A stretch of 55,623 nt of DNA from Planctomycetota bacterium (GCA_026991575.1 JALXBF010000106.1:1-55623), one strand, 5' to 3'. Shown: positions 7,670 to 17,046, counted from the stretch's first letter. Translations and numbers: made by a program. The notes: generated by a model not told the origin, from the sequence alone.

Positions 7670-9604
7670 TCAGGCTCGTAACAGACGGGCGGCCAGCGTA
7701 ACGGCGCCGTGGGCTGCCTGACTGACCACGTGGACTGTCTCCGGCTCGACCACCCCTGCGAGCCGATCCAGCAGCCGCTGGCGCAGCGCTCGGCTCGCAG
7801 TCAGTAGCCCACCTGCCAGCAGTACCGGTCCACGCCACGGCGTGTTCTGGGCACGGCTGTCCGCAACTGCCTGCCTGACCTGGTCGGCCAACAGCGCGCT
7901 GGCTTCGTCCAGCATGGCCAGCGCCGCAGTGATCCCTTCCTCAGCCGCTGCCACAGCCGGCTTGGCCAGTTGAGCGATCCTGCGCACGGTATCTTCATCG
8001 GCGCGGGGGGTATACAGGAACGCTCGCACCAGCTGGGCGACATCGTGCCCGTCGTGGCTGGCTGCTAGCGGCCCAGCGGTACGAAGGAACGCAACCACGG
8101 CCTCATCGAGCGGGTCGAGCGGTTGGCCGCTATCCAGTCGCCGGCAGAGCCGCTGCAGGACTCGCCGGCCGAGCCAGTATCCGCTACCGGGATCGCCCAC
8201 CAGCCAGCCCCAGCCGCCGGCCCTGGCAACCGGTCGCCCACCGTCACGAACCTGAACCACTGTGCCGGTCCCCGCGATCACGGCAAGGCCTCGGTCCAGG
8301 CCTGCCGCGGCGTACACAGCGTCGATGTCGGTGTAGACCTGAATGCGATGGGCCAGTCGCAGCGAACGGAGCCAGTCTTGCCATTGCAGGGCGGTTTGCG
8401 ATCCTGCAGCGCCGGCGAGGCAGGCGGCCAGGCTCTCGACGGTCGCGTCCCGCTGGCGCGCCGCGCGGAGGGCCTGAAACACGGCTCGTGCCACGTGCTT
8501 GGCGGCGCGGGCAAAGCCGTAGACGTTGGCGTTTGCGCCCGGTTGCTCCGCTTCCGCCAACACTCGCCATGCGCCGGCCGCATCGACTGCGGCCACAACC
8601 GCGCGCGTTGCCGTGCCGCCGCCATCGATGCCCACAACGAGTCGCTCACCGGGGCGGAGCACGAGCCGGCCTGCCGGCTCCTCCTCCCCCAATGCCACCC
8701 GAACGTGTCCGCGCGCCTGCCGCAGCAGTGCACGTGCCTGTTCCGGCGAACAGCCCCGCTTGCCCACGACCAGCGCCGTCTTAACCTCCCAGCCGCAGCG
8801 ATCCAGCAGCGCCCGGGCCTGGTCGCGCGAAATGCCCAGCAGCTGGCTGACAATGCGGCAGGCGCGCAAGTGAAGTTTCGTGTTCGTGGCCTTCAGGTCA
8901 ACCATCAGGTTGCCGTAGGTCTTGCCGATCTGCACCATGGCACCGGTGGTGATCATGTTCAGCACCAGCTTCGTGGCGGTGCCGGCCTTCAACCTCGTCG
9001 AGCCACTCAGCACCTCCGGGCCCACCACCGGCGCAATCGCAATGTCGCACTCGTCTAGCACGAGGGCATCTCGGTTGCAGGCCAGAGCAATCGTCGTGCA
9101 CCCTCGTCCGCGAGCGTATCGCAAGGCAGCAAGCACGTAGGGCGTTCGTCCGCTGGTTGCGATGCCGCACACGACATCGCGCTCGGTGAGGTTCAGCTGT
9201 TCGAGATCCGCCACCGCTAGCTCAGCCCGGTCCTCGGCCCCTTCCACCGCACGGACCAGCGCGCGTGAGCCGCCGGCGATCACGCCAACGACCATCTCCG
9301 GGGGAGTGCCGAAGGTCGGGGGACACTCCGCGGCGTCCAGGACGCCGAGTCTGCCGGATGTTCCTGCCCCCACGTAGATCAGTCGGCCTCCGGAGCGAAA
9401 CGCCTGCGCCACCACCTCAATGGCCCGCGCAATCGGAACAGCCTGGCTGAGCACCGCCTCCGGGACACGGTGGTCCTCCTCGTTCATCAAGTAGACGATC
9501 TCCAGGGGGGTCAGCCGGTCGATGTCGCGCGAGGCGGGGTTTTGGGCCTCGGTCGTCAGCCCGTCGAGCTGGAAGATTCGCTGGTCAGCCGAATCGGAAC
9601 ACAT
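7670..9604 (-). CDS. murQ: MurNAc-6-phosphate etherase (MurQ) fused to BadF/MurK-type amino-sugar kinase
   Basis: Two enzymes in one chain of about 644 residues. The N-terminal 310 are MurQ: a SIS fold with VGAGTSGRLGVLDAAECPPT (family Glu at about 93), GVIAGGSRALVRAVEGAED (family Glu at about 121) and GIATSGRTPYV. It removes the lactyl ether from MurNAc-6-phosphate. From about residue 320 a BadF/BadG-type ASKHA kinase begins: VVGIDGGGTATRAVV (phosphate 1), an Asp-containing YTDIDAVYAAA, VIAGTGTVVQV and GDPGSGYWLG. MurK in Clostridium and Tannerella phosphorylates MurNAc with this fold. The fusion therefore makes MurNAc-6-P and passes it straight to the etherase. ATG 9604 was chosen; an in-frame GTG at 9646 would add 14 residues without family similarity. 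Confidence 0.9.
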   Translation of the reverse strand: MCSDSADQRIFQLDGLTTEAQNPASRDIDRLTPLEIVYLMNEEDHRVPEAVLSQAVPIARAIEVVAQAFRSGGRLIYVGAGTSGRLGVLDAAECPPTFGTPPEMVVGVIAGGSRALVRAVEGAEDRAELAVADLEQLNLTERDVVCGIATSGRTPYVLAALRYARGRGCTTIALACNRDALVLDECDIAIAPVVGPEVLSGSTRLKAGTATKLVLNMITTGAMVQIGKTYGNLMVDLKATNTKLHLRACRIVSQLLGISRDQARALLDRCGWEVKTALVVGKRGCSPEQARALLRQARGHVRVALGEEEPAGRLVLRPGERLVVGIDGGGTATRAVVAAVDAAGAWRVLAEAEQPGANANVYGFARAAKHVARAVFQALRAARQRDATVESLAACLAGAAGSQTALQWQDWLRSLRLAHRIQVYTDIDAVYAAAGLDRGLAVIAGTGTVVQVRDGGRPVARAGGWGWLVGDPGSGYWLGRRVLQRLCRRLDSGQPLDPLDEAVVAFLRTAGPLAASHDGHDVAQLVRAFLYTPRADEDTVRRIAQLAKPAVAAAEEGITAALAMLDEASALLADQVRQAVADSRAQNTPWRGPVLLAGGLLTASRALRQRLLDRLAGVVEPETVHVVSQAAHGAVTLAARLLRA

Positions 9605-9657
9605 GGAACCGTCGGAACTCTGATGCTGCAATCGCCGGTTGTGCACCGCTGGCGGCG

Positions 9658-9912
9658 CTAAGGGTACCTGGCCGCCCCCTCACGCACGCAGGGCAGTTCC
9701 TCGGGCGAGTTGATCCCGTCGGGCAGTTCAGCCTCTTCAATCAGCAGATTTGGGATGCCGTCGATGATACGGAAGACCGGGCCACAGCGGGTACAGATCA
9801 GCTTGTCTCCTTCCAGTTTCAGTTCCGCCTTGCCAAGGGGACAGACGAGGATATCCAGCAGATCCTTCGGAATCGGCAGATCCTGCGGTTCTTTCCGGGT
9901 TTCTTCCGCCAC
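9658..9912 (-). CDS. Trm112-like (UPF0434/YcaR) small zinc-ribbon-type protein
   Basis: About 84 residues. It matches the Trm112/YcaR family: PKDLLDILVCPLGKAEL, a basic turn, LICTRCGPVFRIIDGIPNLL. The zinc ribbon is incomplete: CPLG and CTRCG give three Cys where CPxC-CxxC would give four. Trm112 proteins stabilise methyltransferases; bacterial homologues are little studied. The start is uncertain: GTG 9912 has GGAG nine bases upstream and gives the family-length N-terminus, while ATG 9948 and GTG 9966 extend it. It lies 53 bases ahead of the MurQ fusion on the same strand and may be the first gene of that operon, or merely share its promoter. Confidence 0.75.
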   Translation of the reverse strand: MAEETRKEPQDLPIPKDLLDILVCPLGKAELKLEGDKLICTRCGPVFRIIDGIPNLLIEEAELPDGINSPEELPCVREGAARYP

Positions 9913-9969
9913 AGCGTTCTCCAACGATACCGATGGCCAATGTAGCATGCCAGCGGGCACTCTCACATT

Positions 9970-9997
9970 ATTATGGAGTAGGCAAAGTCCTCTGCAA
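9970..9997 (-). promoter_or_regulatory. possible sigma70 promoter for the Trm112-MurNAc block
   Basis: On the minus strand TTGCAG (9997-9992) and CATAAT (9975-9970) are 16 bases apart, in the most AT-rich patch of the divergent region shared with the SecA-like gene. The -10 is five of six to consensus; the -35 keeps only TTG. The predicted start lies a little upstream of all three candidate Trm112 starts except GTG 9966. Confidence 0.3.
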
Positions 9998-10127
9998 CGG
10001 CACGAGCTAGTCGCCCTGGCCGGCAGCTGCCGGGGTGGGCATCATCAAGAGGGTTGCTCCAGCCTGCCGCAGTGCTGCTGCGTTTTCGGGCCGAGTGGGC
10101 ATGAGGCACGCGTAGGGCAAGAAGCTC

Positions 10128-12200
10128 ATGTCGCAAGAAGTCCTCGAACAGACCGCCAATCAGCCGGCTCCAGGAACCGCGCCGCTGGAAACTGGGCCGA
10201 CCACGACGGCGCAGCGTCTGGGGCCGCGATGGCTGAACCGGCTCCGCGCATGGTTCGGGGGACCGATGACCCGCAAGCGTGGCCGGTGGTCGCTGCTGGT
10301 GTATCGAATCAACGAGCTGGAGCGGAAGATGCGCTCGCTGAGCAGCGGCGAGCTGTATGCGTACAGTCGCGAGCTGCGGCGGCAGGCCGGCGAGGGGGTA
10401 CCGCTGGAGAAGCTACTCGTCGAGGCGTTCGCCCTGGTGCGCGAAGCAGCTCGACGCACCACGGGGCTTCGCCCCTACGACGTGCAGATGCTCGGCGGCA
10501 TCGCGCTGCACTTCGGCTGCATCGCGGAAATGGACACCGGTGAGGGCAAGACACTCGTGGCGGTCGCGCCCGCGTACCTGAATGCGCTCACCGGCCGCGG
10601 CGTCCACATCGTGACGGTCAACGATTACCTGGCACAACGTGATGCCGAGTGGATGGGGCCAATCTACCGAGCGCTCGGGCTGACCGTGGGCTGTATTGTC
10701 AGCGGCATGAGCGATCAGGACCGGCACAAGGCCTACCGGTGCGACATCACCTACGTGACCGCTAAAGAGCTCGGCTTCGATTTCCTGCGCGACCGCTTGC
10801 GGCTGGCGCGGCGGCGTGCCGCCGACTGGATCTCTGTGCTGACTGGTAGGGGGGCACCGGTGTTCACCGTCCAGCGCGAACACCACTACGCGATCATTGA
10901 CGAGGCCGACAGCATCCTGATTGACGAGGCGCGGACGCCGCTGATCATCGCCACTCAGCCCAAGAAAGCTACGGCCGAGATCGCGGCTCGGTACGTGTGG
11001 GCAGACCGCGTGGCACGAAAGCTCGAAGAGAAGAAGCACTACAAGTTCGATCCTGTGCAACGCAAGGTGGAGCTGACGCTCGAGGGCTGCCGGGTAGTGC
11101 GCCAGCATCTGAACGATCCTGCCGTCTTCCGGCTGGGTATGGAGGCCATCTACGAGTTCGTCGAGCGGGCCGTGCTGGCACACCGGGCCTACCTCCGGGA
11201 CCGGGACTATGTGGTCATCAACGGCAAGGTGGTCATCGTCGACGAGTACACCGGGCGGATGATGGAGGGCCGCGAATGGCAGAAAGGAATCCACCGCGCG
11301 GTGGAGGCTAAGGAGGGGATCCCGGTAACCCAGGAAACGGGTGAGGCAGCACGGGTGACAATCCAGACGTTCTTCCGCCGCTATGAGAAGATTGCCGGCA
11401 TGACAGGTACGGCCGTAACCCAGGCATTCGAGTTCCGGGGCATCTACAAGACGCCCGTGTTCCGAGTGCCCACGAACCGGCCCGTGATCCGAAAGATCCT
11501 GCCGCCACGCATCTTCGCGACAGCCGAGGAAAAGTGGCAGGCCGTCGCAGACGAAGTCGAGCGAATCCATCGCACGGGCCGACCAATCCTGATCGGAACC
11601 CGGTCGATTGAAAAGTCCGAACGTCTGAGCGCCCTGTTGAAGCAACGGGGCATCCCCCACCAGGTGCTGAACGCCAAGAACCACGCGCGCGAGGCGGAAA
11701 TCGTGGCCAAAGCAGGCCAGCGCGGGGCCGTGACGGTAGCGACCAACATGGCCGGTCGCGGCACGGACATCAAGTTGGGTGAAGGGGTGGCAGAGCTTGG
11801 CGGACTACACGTCATCGGTACCGAGTTCCACACCTCGCGCCGCATCGACCGACAGCTCATCGGCCGTTGCGGCCGGCAGGGCGATCCGGGTAGCGCTCAA
11901 TTCTTTGTCTCCCTGGAAGACGAGATTCTTGAGTTGATCGCCTCCGGAGAGCGGATCGAGGACAAGATGCAGGCGGAAGTAGCCCGGCGGCGGTTAGAAC
12001 GATTGCGCCGATGGGCGCGTTCCGTGCCGAATGAGCGACTGCAGACGCGTGCCATGCTCCGCGTCTTCTACCGCGCACAACGCCGGCTGGAACGGCTGTA
12101 CTACAACCAGCGCCGCCAGCTGATGGAGATCGAAAAACGCTGGGACGAGATCAAGGAACAGGTCGGGCTTGATCCGGTCCTGGACTGGCGCCAACTCTGA
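10128..12200 (+). CDS. SecA-like preprotein translocase ATPase, short form (probable paralogue)
   Basis: A 690-residue protein with the SecA motor. Walker A is MDTGEGKTLVA (about 135-145), VNDYLAQRDAEWM follows, Walker B is IIDEADSILIDEARTP (257-271), the preprotein cross-linking region spans about 285-390 with VDEYTGRMMEGR, and NBD2 has GMTGTA, ATNMAGRGTDIKLG (538-551) and GRCGRQGDPGSAQF (579-592). Canonical SecA continues through helical scaffold and wing domains and a Cys-containing tail to 830 residues or more. Here only about 95 mostly helical, Arg-rich residues follow NBD2, with no zinc tail. An extra 45-residue Pro/Thr-rich N-terminus precedes the family start. It looks like an accessory SecA rather than the housekeeping copy. 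No strong ribosome site precedes ATG 10128. Confidence 0.88.
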   Translation: MSQEVLEQTANQPAPGTAPLETGPTTTAQRLGPRWLNRLRAWFGGPMTRKRGRWSLLVYRINELERKMRSLSSGELYAYSRELRRQAGEGVPLEKLLVEAFALVREAARRTTGLRPYDVQMLGGIALHFGCIAEMDTGEGKTLVAVAPAYLNALTGRGVHIVTVNDYLAQRDAEWMGPIYRALGLTVGCIVSGMSDQDRHKAYRCDITYVTAKELGFDFLRDRLRLARRRAADWISVLTGRGAPVFTVQREHHYAIIDEADSILIDEARTPLIIATQPKKATAEIAARYVWADRVARKLEEKKHYKFDPVQRKVELTLEGCRVVRQHLNDPAVFRLGMEAIYEFVERAVLAHRAYLRDRDYVVINGKVVIVDEYTGRMMEGREWQKGIHRAVEAKEGIPVTQETGEAARVTIQTFFRRYEKIAGMTGTAVTQAFEFRGIYKTPVFRVPTNRPVIRKILPPRIFATAEEKWQAVADEVERIHRTGRPILIGTRSIEKSERLSALLKQRGIPHQVLNAKNHAREAEIVAKAGQRGAVTVATNMAGRGTDIKLGEGVAELGGLHVIGTEFHTSRRIDRQLIGRCGRQGDPGSAQFFVSLEDEILELIASGERIEDKMQAEVARRRLERLRRWARSVPNERLQTRAMLRVFYRAQRRLERLYYNQRRQLMEIEKRWDEIKEQVGLDPVLDWRQL

Positions 12201-12262
12201 CCCCCCGTCACCGCTACACCCCGGCCCGCACTCCCGACCGTCGCGACCGGTATCCTGGAGTG

Positions 12263-12285
12263 TGGCCGATCGCTCTGGTCGGCCA
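12263..12285. terminator. hairpin between convergent genes, possible terminator
   Basis: TGGCCGA (12263-12269) pairs perfectly with TCGGCCA (12279-12285) around a nine-base loop, in the 189-base gap between the convergent SecA-like and beta-helix genes. No T-run follows on either strand, so intrinsic termination is doubtful. Confidence 0.2.
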
Positions 12286-12389
12286 ATTCCGGTGGTCCGG
12301 GCGGTCGCCGATACCGAAGTCACTGCGTAGTCGAGACGCTCTGGCGTACTAGCTGCTCGGTAACGGACGGCCGTCCCGTCCGATTTCGC

Positions 12390-13568
12390 TCACGGTTGCG
12401 GTGCTGCGCTGCGCTGGCTGCGGCCCGGTTGGTCGACGATCAAGTTGCCCTCTGACACGACAGCCGCGTCCTCTGGCACGCTGGCCTGGATCATTGCTGG
12501 GTTAACACCAGCGAACACATTCCCCACGACGACGATCTCTCGTGTGCCCTCCAACACAAGACCGCCGGCGTGCCGGTCGCCCGGAGGTCGTCGCCAGCGG
12601 CCTTCCCCGATGTAGCTGTCGGAAAAGTTGTTGCCGGTGACGGTGATCCGGCCCGAGCCGGGCCCAATGCGCAGGGCGAAGGACCGCATGATCGTAAACG
12701 TGTTCGCACTGACCGCACAGCCATGTGCGTCCCGCAGGTCGATGCCTGCCGCATTATGGGCAATCACGTTCGCGGACAGGGTGATGCCATAGCAGTCGCG
12801 GTCCAGCACAATCGCTGCCCCCCGGCACTCCTCGATCATGTTGCCGGACACAACGGAGCCGTAAGTGTTTTCGATCACGACACCGTCGCCCAGGTGATCG
12901 TCCAGGCAGTTGCCGGTCATGCACAGGTTGAATCCGTCTGTGCAGCGTACGCCATCGCCGTTTTCCTCCAATTGGTTCGCGGCGACGACAATGTCGTGGC
13001 ATCCGATCAGGTTGAGCCCGGTTCCTGTGTTGTAAGTGATCAAGCAGTTAACGATCCGCGGATCCTCGTAGCAGTGGTCCAGCACGATGCCATCAGCCCC
13101 GTTATGGCTGACGGAGATGTTCTCGAGCGTCAGCTCGTTGATTCGGTTGGCAACCAGTCCGGGGCCGCTCCGGTCGTTGCCCGTGATCCGCAGGTCCTGA
13201 ATGGTGATGCGCCACAGCTGCTCGCTGCGTGGCACCGCTTTGCCACTTGGGTGTTGCAAGACGATTGCCGGTTTCCCGTTACGATTGACGTTCTTCAGGT
13301 GGGTTGCCGTACCACTGCCTCTGAGCGTCACGTTGCCGCGGCGGATGAACAACGGTTCGCTCAGTTCGAATTCGCCCGGCGGCAGCACGACAATGCCACC
13401 TTCGGGCGGCAACGCGTCAATTGCTGCCTGAATGGACGGATAGTCTGCTGCGTCGATTTGCGGCCGCGCGCCGGGTAGTTCGACGGCCGCTCGGGGCACA
13501 AGCAGCGCTGCGCTGAGCCCCCCGGCCAGGCTGACCACGACAGCACACAAAGCAGGTCGGCCCACCAT
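12390..13568 (-). CDS. secreted right-handed parallel beta-helix (NosD/pectate-lyase-like) protein
   Basis: 392 residues: an N-terminal signal or anchor (ALCAVVVSLAGGLSAALLVP), then DYPSIQAAIDALPPEGGIVVLPPGEFEL, the usual entry to glycoside-type beta-helices (Pectate_lyase_3), followed by many short coils of the NISVSHNGADGIVLDH and NVIAHNAAGIDLRDAHG kind (Beta_helix/NosD). No metal-binding or catalytic set can be named. It probably acts outside the cytoplasmic membrane on a carbohydrate or as a structural protein. GGAGGT lies eight bases before the ATG. It is unlike the beta-helix protein at 1854 in length and repeat sequence. The next minus-strand gene upstream is the NUDIX gene, 39 bases away. 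Confidence 0.75.
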   Translation of the reverse strand: MVGRPALCAVVVSLAGGLSAALLVPRAAVELPGARPQIDAADYPSIQAAIDALPPEGGIVVLPPGEFELSEPLFIRRGNVTLRGSGTATHLKNVNRNGKPAIVLQHPSGKAVPRSEQLWRITIQDLRITGNDRSGPGLVANRINELTLENISVSHNGADGIVLDHCYEDPRIVNCLITYNTGTGLNLIGCHDIVVAANQLEENGDGVRCTDGFNLCMTGNCLDDHLGDGVVIENTYGSVVSGNMIEECRGAAIVLDRDCYGITLSANVIAHNAAGIDLRDAHGCAVSANTFTIMRSFALRIGPGSGRITVTGNNFSDSYIGEGRWRRPPGDRHAGGLVLEGTREIVVVGNVFAGVNPAMIQASVPEDAAVVSEGNLIVDQPGRSQRSAAPQP

Positions 13569-13607
13569 GGTTCTACCTCCGAAGGAGATTGTTAGCGGCT
13601 AGCCGGT

Positions 13608-14012
13608 CTATTTCGGACCGGCATCCCCTCTCAGCATGCGGACCACCGGCTCGTTGGCCGGCGGGAAGCATGCCGGGTCGAGGCGGGCGCACGGGTACCA
13701 GAGAAAGGGCGGCAGCGGCGGCAGGTCACTGAGCGGCGTGCATTGGATGAACTCCAGCATGTACCGGCAGCCATCTCGCTCGAAGCTGGACCGGTGCAAC
13801 ACACGCCCGGCGCGGACGGGCATGCGCGCTTCCTCCCAGGTCTCGCGTTCCGCGCACCGCTGTGCCGTCTCGCCCTTCTCGACCTTGCCCCCGGGAAACT
13901 CCAGCAACGCGCCATACGTCGGATCATGACCCCGGAACCCGACCACCACGCGACCCCCGTGGCAGATCACGGCGATAGCCACATGCACCGTGCGCACTGC
14001 ATCCGCGTTCAT
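13608..14012 (-). CDS. NUDIX hydrolase, MutT-like
   Basis: 134 residues with one NUDIX box at about 42-64: GGKVEKGETAQRCAERETWEEA. The catalytic RExxEE core is intact, but the Gly near the end of the consensus box is Arg here (EEARM). The flanking LLEFPGGKVEKGE and a Trp-Tyr near the C-terminus are typical of MutT/8-oxo-dGTPase-like (d)NTP pyrophosphatases. The substrate cannot be read from sequence. Its ATG overlaps the fabI stop (ATGA), so the two are probably translated together. Confidence 0.88.
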   Translation of the reverse strand: MNADAVRTVHVAIAVICHGGRVVVGFRGHDPTYGALLEFPGGKVEKGETAQRCAERETWEEARMPVRAGRVLHRSSFERDGCRYMLEFIQCTPLSDLPPLPPFLWYPCARLDPACFPPANEPVVRMLRGDAGPK

Positions 14013-14836
14013 CGCGCCTGGAGCTTATCGACGAACTCCTTGAACGACTTACCAGGGGCGCCCATGATGTTGTAGCCGCAGTCGACGTGAAGCACTTCCC
14101 CGGTCACCGCCGAGGAGAGGTCCGACAACAAGAACGCAGCTGCCTTGCCCAGCTCCTCCTGGGCAACATTTCGGCCAAGGGGAGCGATCGTGCGGTGCAA
14201 GCTGAGCATCTGGTCGAAGTCACCCACAGCTGACGCTGCCAGTGTCTTCATCGGACCGGCAGAGATGGCGTTGACTCGGATGTTCCGCGGCCCTAGGTCA
14301 TAGGCCAGGTATCGCACGGCACACTCCAGGGCAGCCTTGCAAACCCCCATCAGGTTGTAGCCGGGTACAACCCGCTCACCCCCGAAGTAGGTCATTGTCA
14401 GGATGGCACCGCCCGATTCCATCAGCGCCGAAGCCGCACGGGCCGTAGCGATCAAGCTGTACACGCTGATGTCCATGGCGATATGAAAGCCGTTGCGGCT
14501 GGCTTCCAGCGTCGGGCACTGGATGTCCTCTCGAGGGGCAAATGCGATGGAGTGCACCATGAAATCGATCTTCCCATAGGTGTCCTTCACCGCAGTGAAG
14601 AACTCCTGGATGTCCTCGTCCTTCGACACATCGCACGGCTTGATCAGCTTGGCACCGATGGGTTCGACCAGACGCCGTACCCGCCGTTCCATGCGTCGCC
14701 GCTCGTCCTTGTCCGGCAAGTGATTGAACGCCAGATCGGCACCTTCCGCGTGCAGGTACTTGGCAATCTGCCACGCGATGCTGTACTCGTTAGCCACGCC
14801 CAGAATGACGCCGACTTTCCCGTCAAAAAGCCCCAT
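14009..14836 (-). CDS. fabI: enoyl-[acyl-carrier-protein] reductase, FabI type
   Basis: A 275-residue short-chain dehydrogenase that reduces trans-2-enoyl-ACP with NAD(P)H in the last step of each fatty-acid elongation cycle. The FabI nucleotide loop is [13 protein letters not shown] (about 13-25). The Tyr and Lys of the Y-x6-K pair appear in [12 protein letters not shown] with the preceding [10 protein letters not shown], and [12 protein letters not shown] marks the substrate loop. The catalytic spacing matches E. coli FabI. The C-terminal extension [16 protein letters not shown] is slightly longer than usual. A GGAGG-type ribosome site precedes the ATG. It is divergent from the sigma54-type regulator, with about 180 bases between. 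Confidence 0.95.
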   Translation of the reverse strand: MGLFDGKVGVILGVANEYSIAWQIAKYLHAEGADLAFNHLPDKDERRRMERRVRRLVEPIGAKLIKPCDVSKDEDIQEFFTAVKDTYGKIDFMVHSIAFAPREDIQCPTLEASRNGFHIAMDISVYSLIATARAASALMESGGAILTMTYFGGERVVPGYNLMGVCKAALECAVRYLAYDLGPRNIRVNAISAGPMKTLAASAVGDFDQMLSLHRTIAPLGRNVAQEELGKAAAFLLSDLSSAVTGEVLHVDCGYNIMGAPGKSFKEFVDKLQAR

Positions 14837-15018
14837 TTACGGACCTCCTCGTGGCAAGTGTTCCAACCGGCCATGGCACTATTATCGGTGAGGACGGCCG
14901 TGCTGAACAGCACCAGGGCCTCTGCCGCTGGCATTGCCGCTTAACGGTCAGCGGGTGGTCGCGCATAATTGGTTATCCAACGGGCAATTCTGGCCTTCGG
15001 TGCAGACGAGAGGATACT

Positions 15019-17046
15019 TTGGCCGGCACAGTCTCGTGGTACAGCACTCAAGGGGCAAGCAGTCCAACCGCGGTGGTGACCGCGTTGCGCATCGTCGAGG
15101 ACGCGCTGGCCGCGGCCAGGAATCCCGATGCTGGACCGGCAGCACTGCAGGCCATCCTGGATCGGCTTGGTGCAACGGCCGCCTGGCTGTTGAGGCGGAC
15201 GGACCGCTGGGTGGTCTATCAGGCGGCGGGCCCGGCCAAGGATGATCTGGACTGCCTGCAGCGGCACGAGCGGCTGTTGAGCGAGGCGCAGGAGCAGGAC
15301 GCGGTTGGGTACGTCCGCCTTTCGGAAGCTGCTGAACAGCAGACCGAAGATGCCAACGCCTCCGGAGTGCTCATCCTCTGCCCGTTCGATGAACGTCTCT
15401 GCCCCAACACCGCCCTGGTCGTCCGCCTTGGGCCGGCTCGCGCCAGCGCCGAGGAGCTGGTCTCGGCTCTGGCGGTCGCCCGCCGGGCGCTGTCCGGGGC
15501 AACGTACCTGCTTGAAGAAGGCAAGACGCTGCGCCGGCAGGCGCTGGATCTGCGGCTGCTGCTGGAGACGACCCGCCGATTGGGCACCTGCCGCGATACG
15601 GCCGAACTGCTCGAAGCGATCGCAGCTGCAGCCACCGAGATGCTGGACGCGGAGCGTGCGAGCATCTTCATCTGGGATCGTGAGGCGCACGAGGTCGTTG
15701 CGCGTCCTGCTTTGGGTATCACCGGTCAGGATCTGCGTCTACCTGATGATTACGGCATCGTCGGTCAGGTGCTGCACAGCGGCGAGCCGCTGATCGTCAA
15801 TGATGCTGCCGCCCACCCTGCATTCCGAGCGGACGTAGACCGTAAGACAGGCTTCCGCACCCGCAGTCTTCTGGCGGTCCCTCTGGTCGACCCGGCAGGA
15901 AGCACCCTGGGCGTCTTCGAAGCGCTCAATAAGCGCTCCGGACCGTTCACCGCTCGAGACCGCTGGCTGCTGGAACGACTGGCCGAGCAGGTCGCCGTTG
16001 TGCTACAGAACACGGAGGAGCGGGAGCGGTTAGCCCGCGTCGCCACCAACTATGCGGAGCACCAGGCCGAAGCGGCCATGATCGTCGGCACGAGCCGGGC
16101 AACGCGCGAGCTGCGGGCAACGATCCAACGGCTGGCGCAAACCGACTTACCCGTGTTGATCCAGGGCGAAAGCGGCACGGGCAAGGAAGTTGTGGCACGG
16201 GCCATCCACCTGCAAAGCGCGCGGAGCCGCGGTCCGTTCATCGCCGTCAACTGCGCGGCCATTGCGGAGACGCTGCTGGAAAGCGAGCTGTTCGGGCACG
16301 AACGCGGCGCGTTTACCGACGCCCGGGAATCACGCCCCGGCAAGTTCGAACTGGCCGAAGGAGGCACTCTGTTTCTGGACGAAATCGGCGACATGTCGTT
16401 GCAGGGCCAGGCAAAGCTGCTGCGCGTGCTAGAAGAGAAGGGCGTCTACCGAGTTGGCGGCACGAAACTGATTCCCGTCAACGTGCGTGTCATTGCGGCC
16501 ACGAACCGCGACCTGGCGCAGCGCGTCGCCGATGGTCAGTTTCGGGAGGATCTGTTCTTCCGGCTCAGTGTCGTGACGATCCAGCTCCCCCCGTTGCGCC
16601 AGCGACGTGAGGACATTCTGGCCCTGGCCGACTACTTCCTCGCACGCTTCTGCCGCGATGCAGGACGGTCGCCGCTGCGTTTAACGGACAAGGCTCGCCA
16701 GCGGCTGCTCGAGCACGACTGGCCAGGAAATGTCCGTGAGCTACGGAACCTGATGGAACGTCTTGCGTTCCTGGCGCCCGGTCCGACCATCGACGTGGCC
16801 GAAATTGAGCAGATCCTAGCAGCCACCACGCTTCGCAAGGAAACGCCCGGCGTTGGCGTGCCCGCCGGTCTGACGCTATCGCAAGCGACGGCGGAATTTC
16901 AGCGGCGATACATCCGCGAAGCCATCGAACGAGCCGGCGGCAATGTCGCCGAAGCGGGCCGCCTGTTAGGAATCCATCGGGCAAACCTGTACCGCAAGAT
17001 GAAACAGCTCGGCATGAACCGCTCCCCCAAAGACACACAAGACTAG
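15019..17046 (+). CDS. sigma54-dependent activator with GAF, AAA+ and Fis-type HTH domains
   Basis: About 675 residues if started at TTG 15019, which has GAGAGG just ahead; the frame is open back to ATG 14851, but that part lacks domain character. Order: a GAF-like N-terminal region (about 15-140), a clear GAF domain (about 195-340, with ASIFIWDR and [12 protein letters not shown]), the AAA+ domain (about 365-600: [34 protein letters not shown]), then a Fis HTH ([24 protein letters not shown]). No receiver domain is seen, so the GAF domains probably sense a small ligand. The sigma54-contact loop reads GAFTDA (bases 16306-16323), not GAFTGA. Target genes are unknown; I saw no convincing -24/-12 promoter here. 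Confidence 0.9.
   Translation: MAGTVSWYSTQGASSPTAVVTALRIVEDALAAARNPDAGPAALQAILDRLGATAAWLLRRTDRWVVYQAAGPAKDDLDCLQRHERLLSEAQEQDAVGYVRLSEAAEQQTEDANASGVLILCPFDERLCPNTALVVRLGPARASAEELVSALAVARRALSGATYLLEEGKTLRRQALDLRLLLETTRRLGTCRDTAELLEAIAAAATEMLDAERASIFIWDREAHEVVARPALGITGQDLRLPDDYGIVGQVLHSGEPLIVNDAAAHPAFRADVDRKTGFRTRSLLAVPLVDPAGSTLGVFEALNKRSGPFTARDRWLLERLAEQVAVVLQNTEERERLARVATNYAEHQAEAAMIVGTSRATRELRATIQRLAQTDLPVLIQGESGTGKEVVARAIHLQSARSRGPFIAVNCAAIAETLLESELFGHERGAFTDARESRPGKFELAEGGTLFLDEIGDMSLQGQAKLLRVLEEKGVYRVGGTKLIPVNVRVIAATNRDLAQRVADGQFREDLFFRLSVVTIQLPPLRQRREDILALADYFLARFCRDAGRSPLRLTDKARQRLLEHDWPGNVRELRNLMERLAFLAPGPTIDVAEIEQILAATTLRKETPGVGVPAGLTLSQATAEFQRRYIREAIERAGGNVAEAGRLLGIHRANLYRKMKQLGMNRSPKDTQD

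Noticed and set aside
14871-14895. TGGCAC-type -24 element ahead of the sigma54-type activator
   Set aside because: TGGCAC is followed by TCGGT, not TTGC, at the needed spacing.
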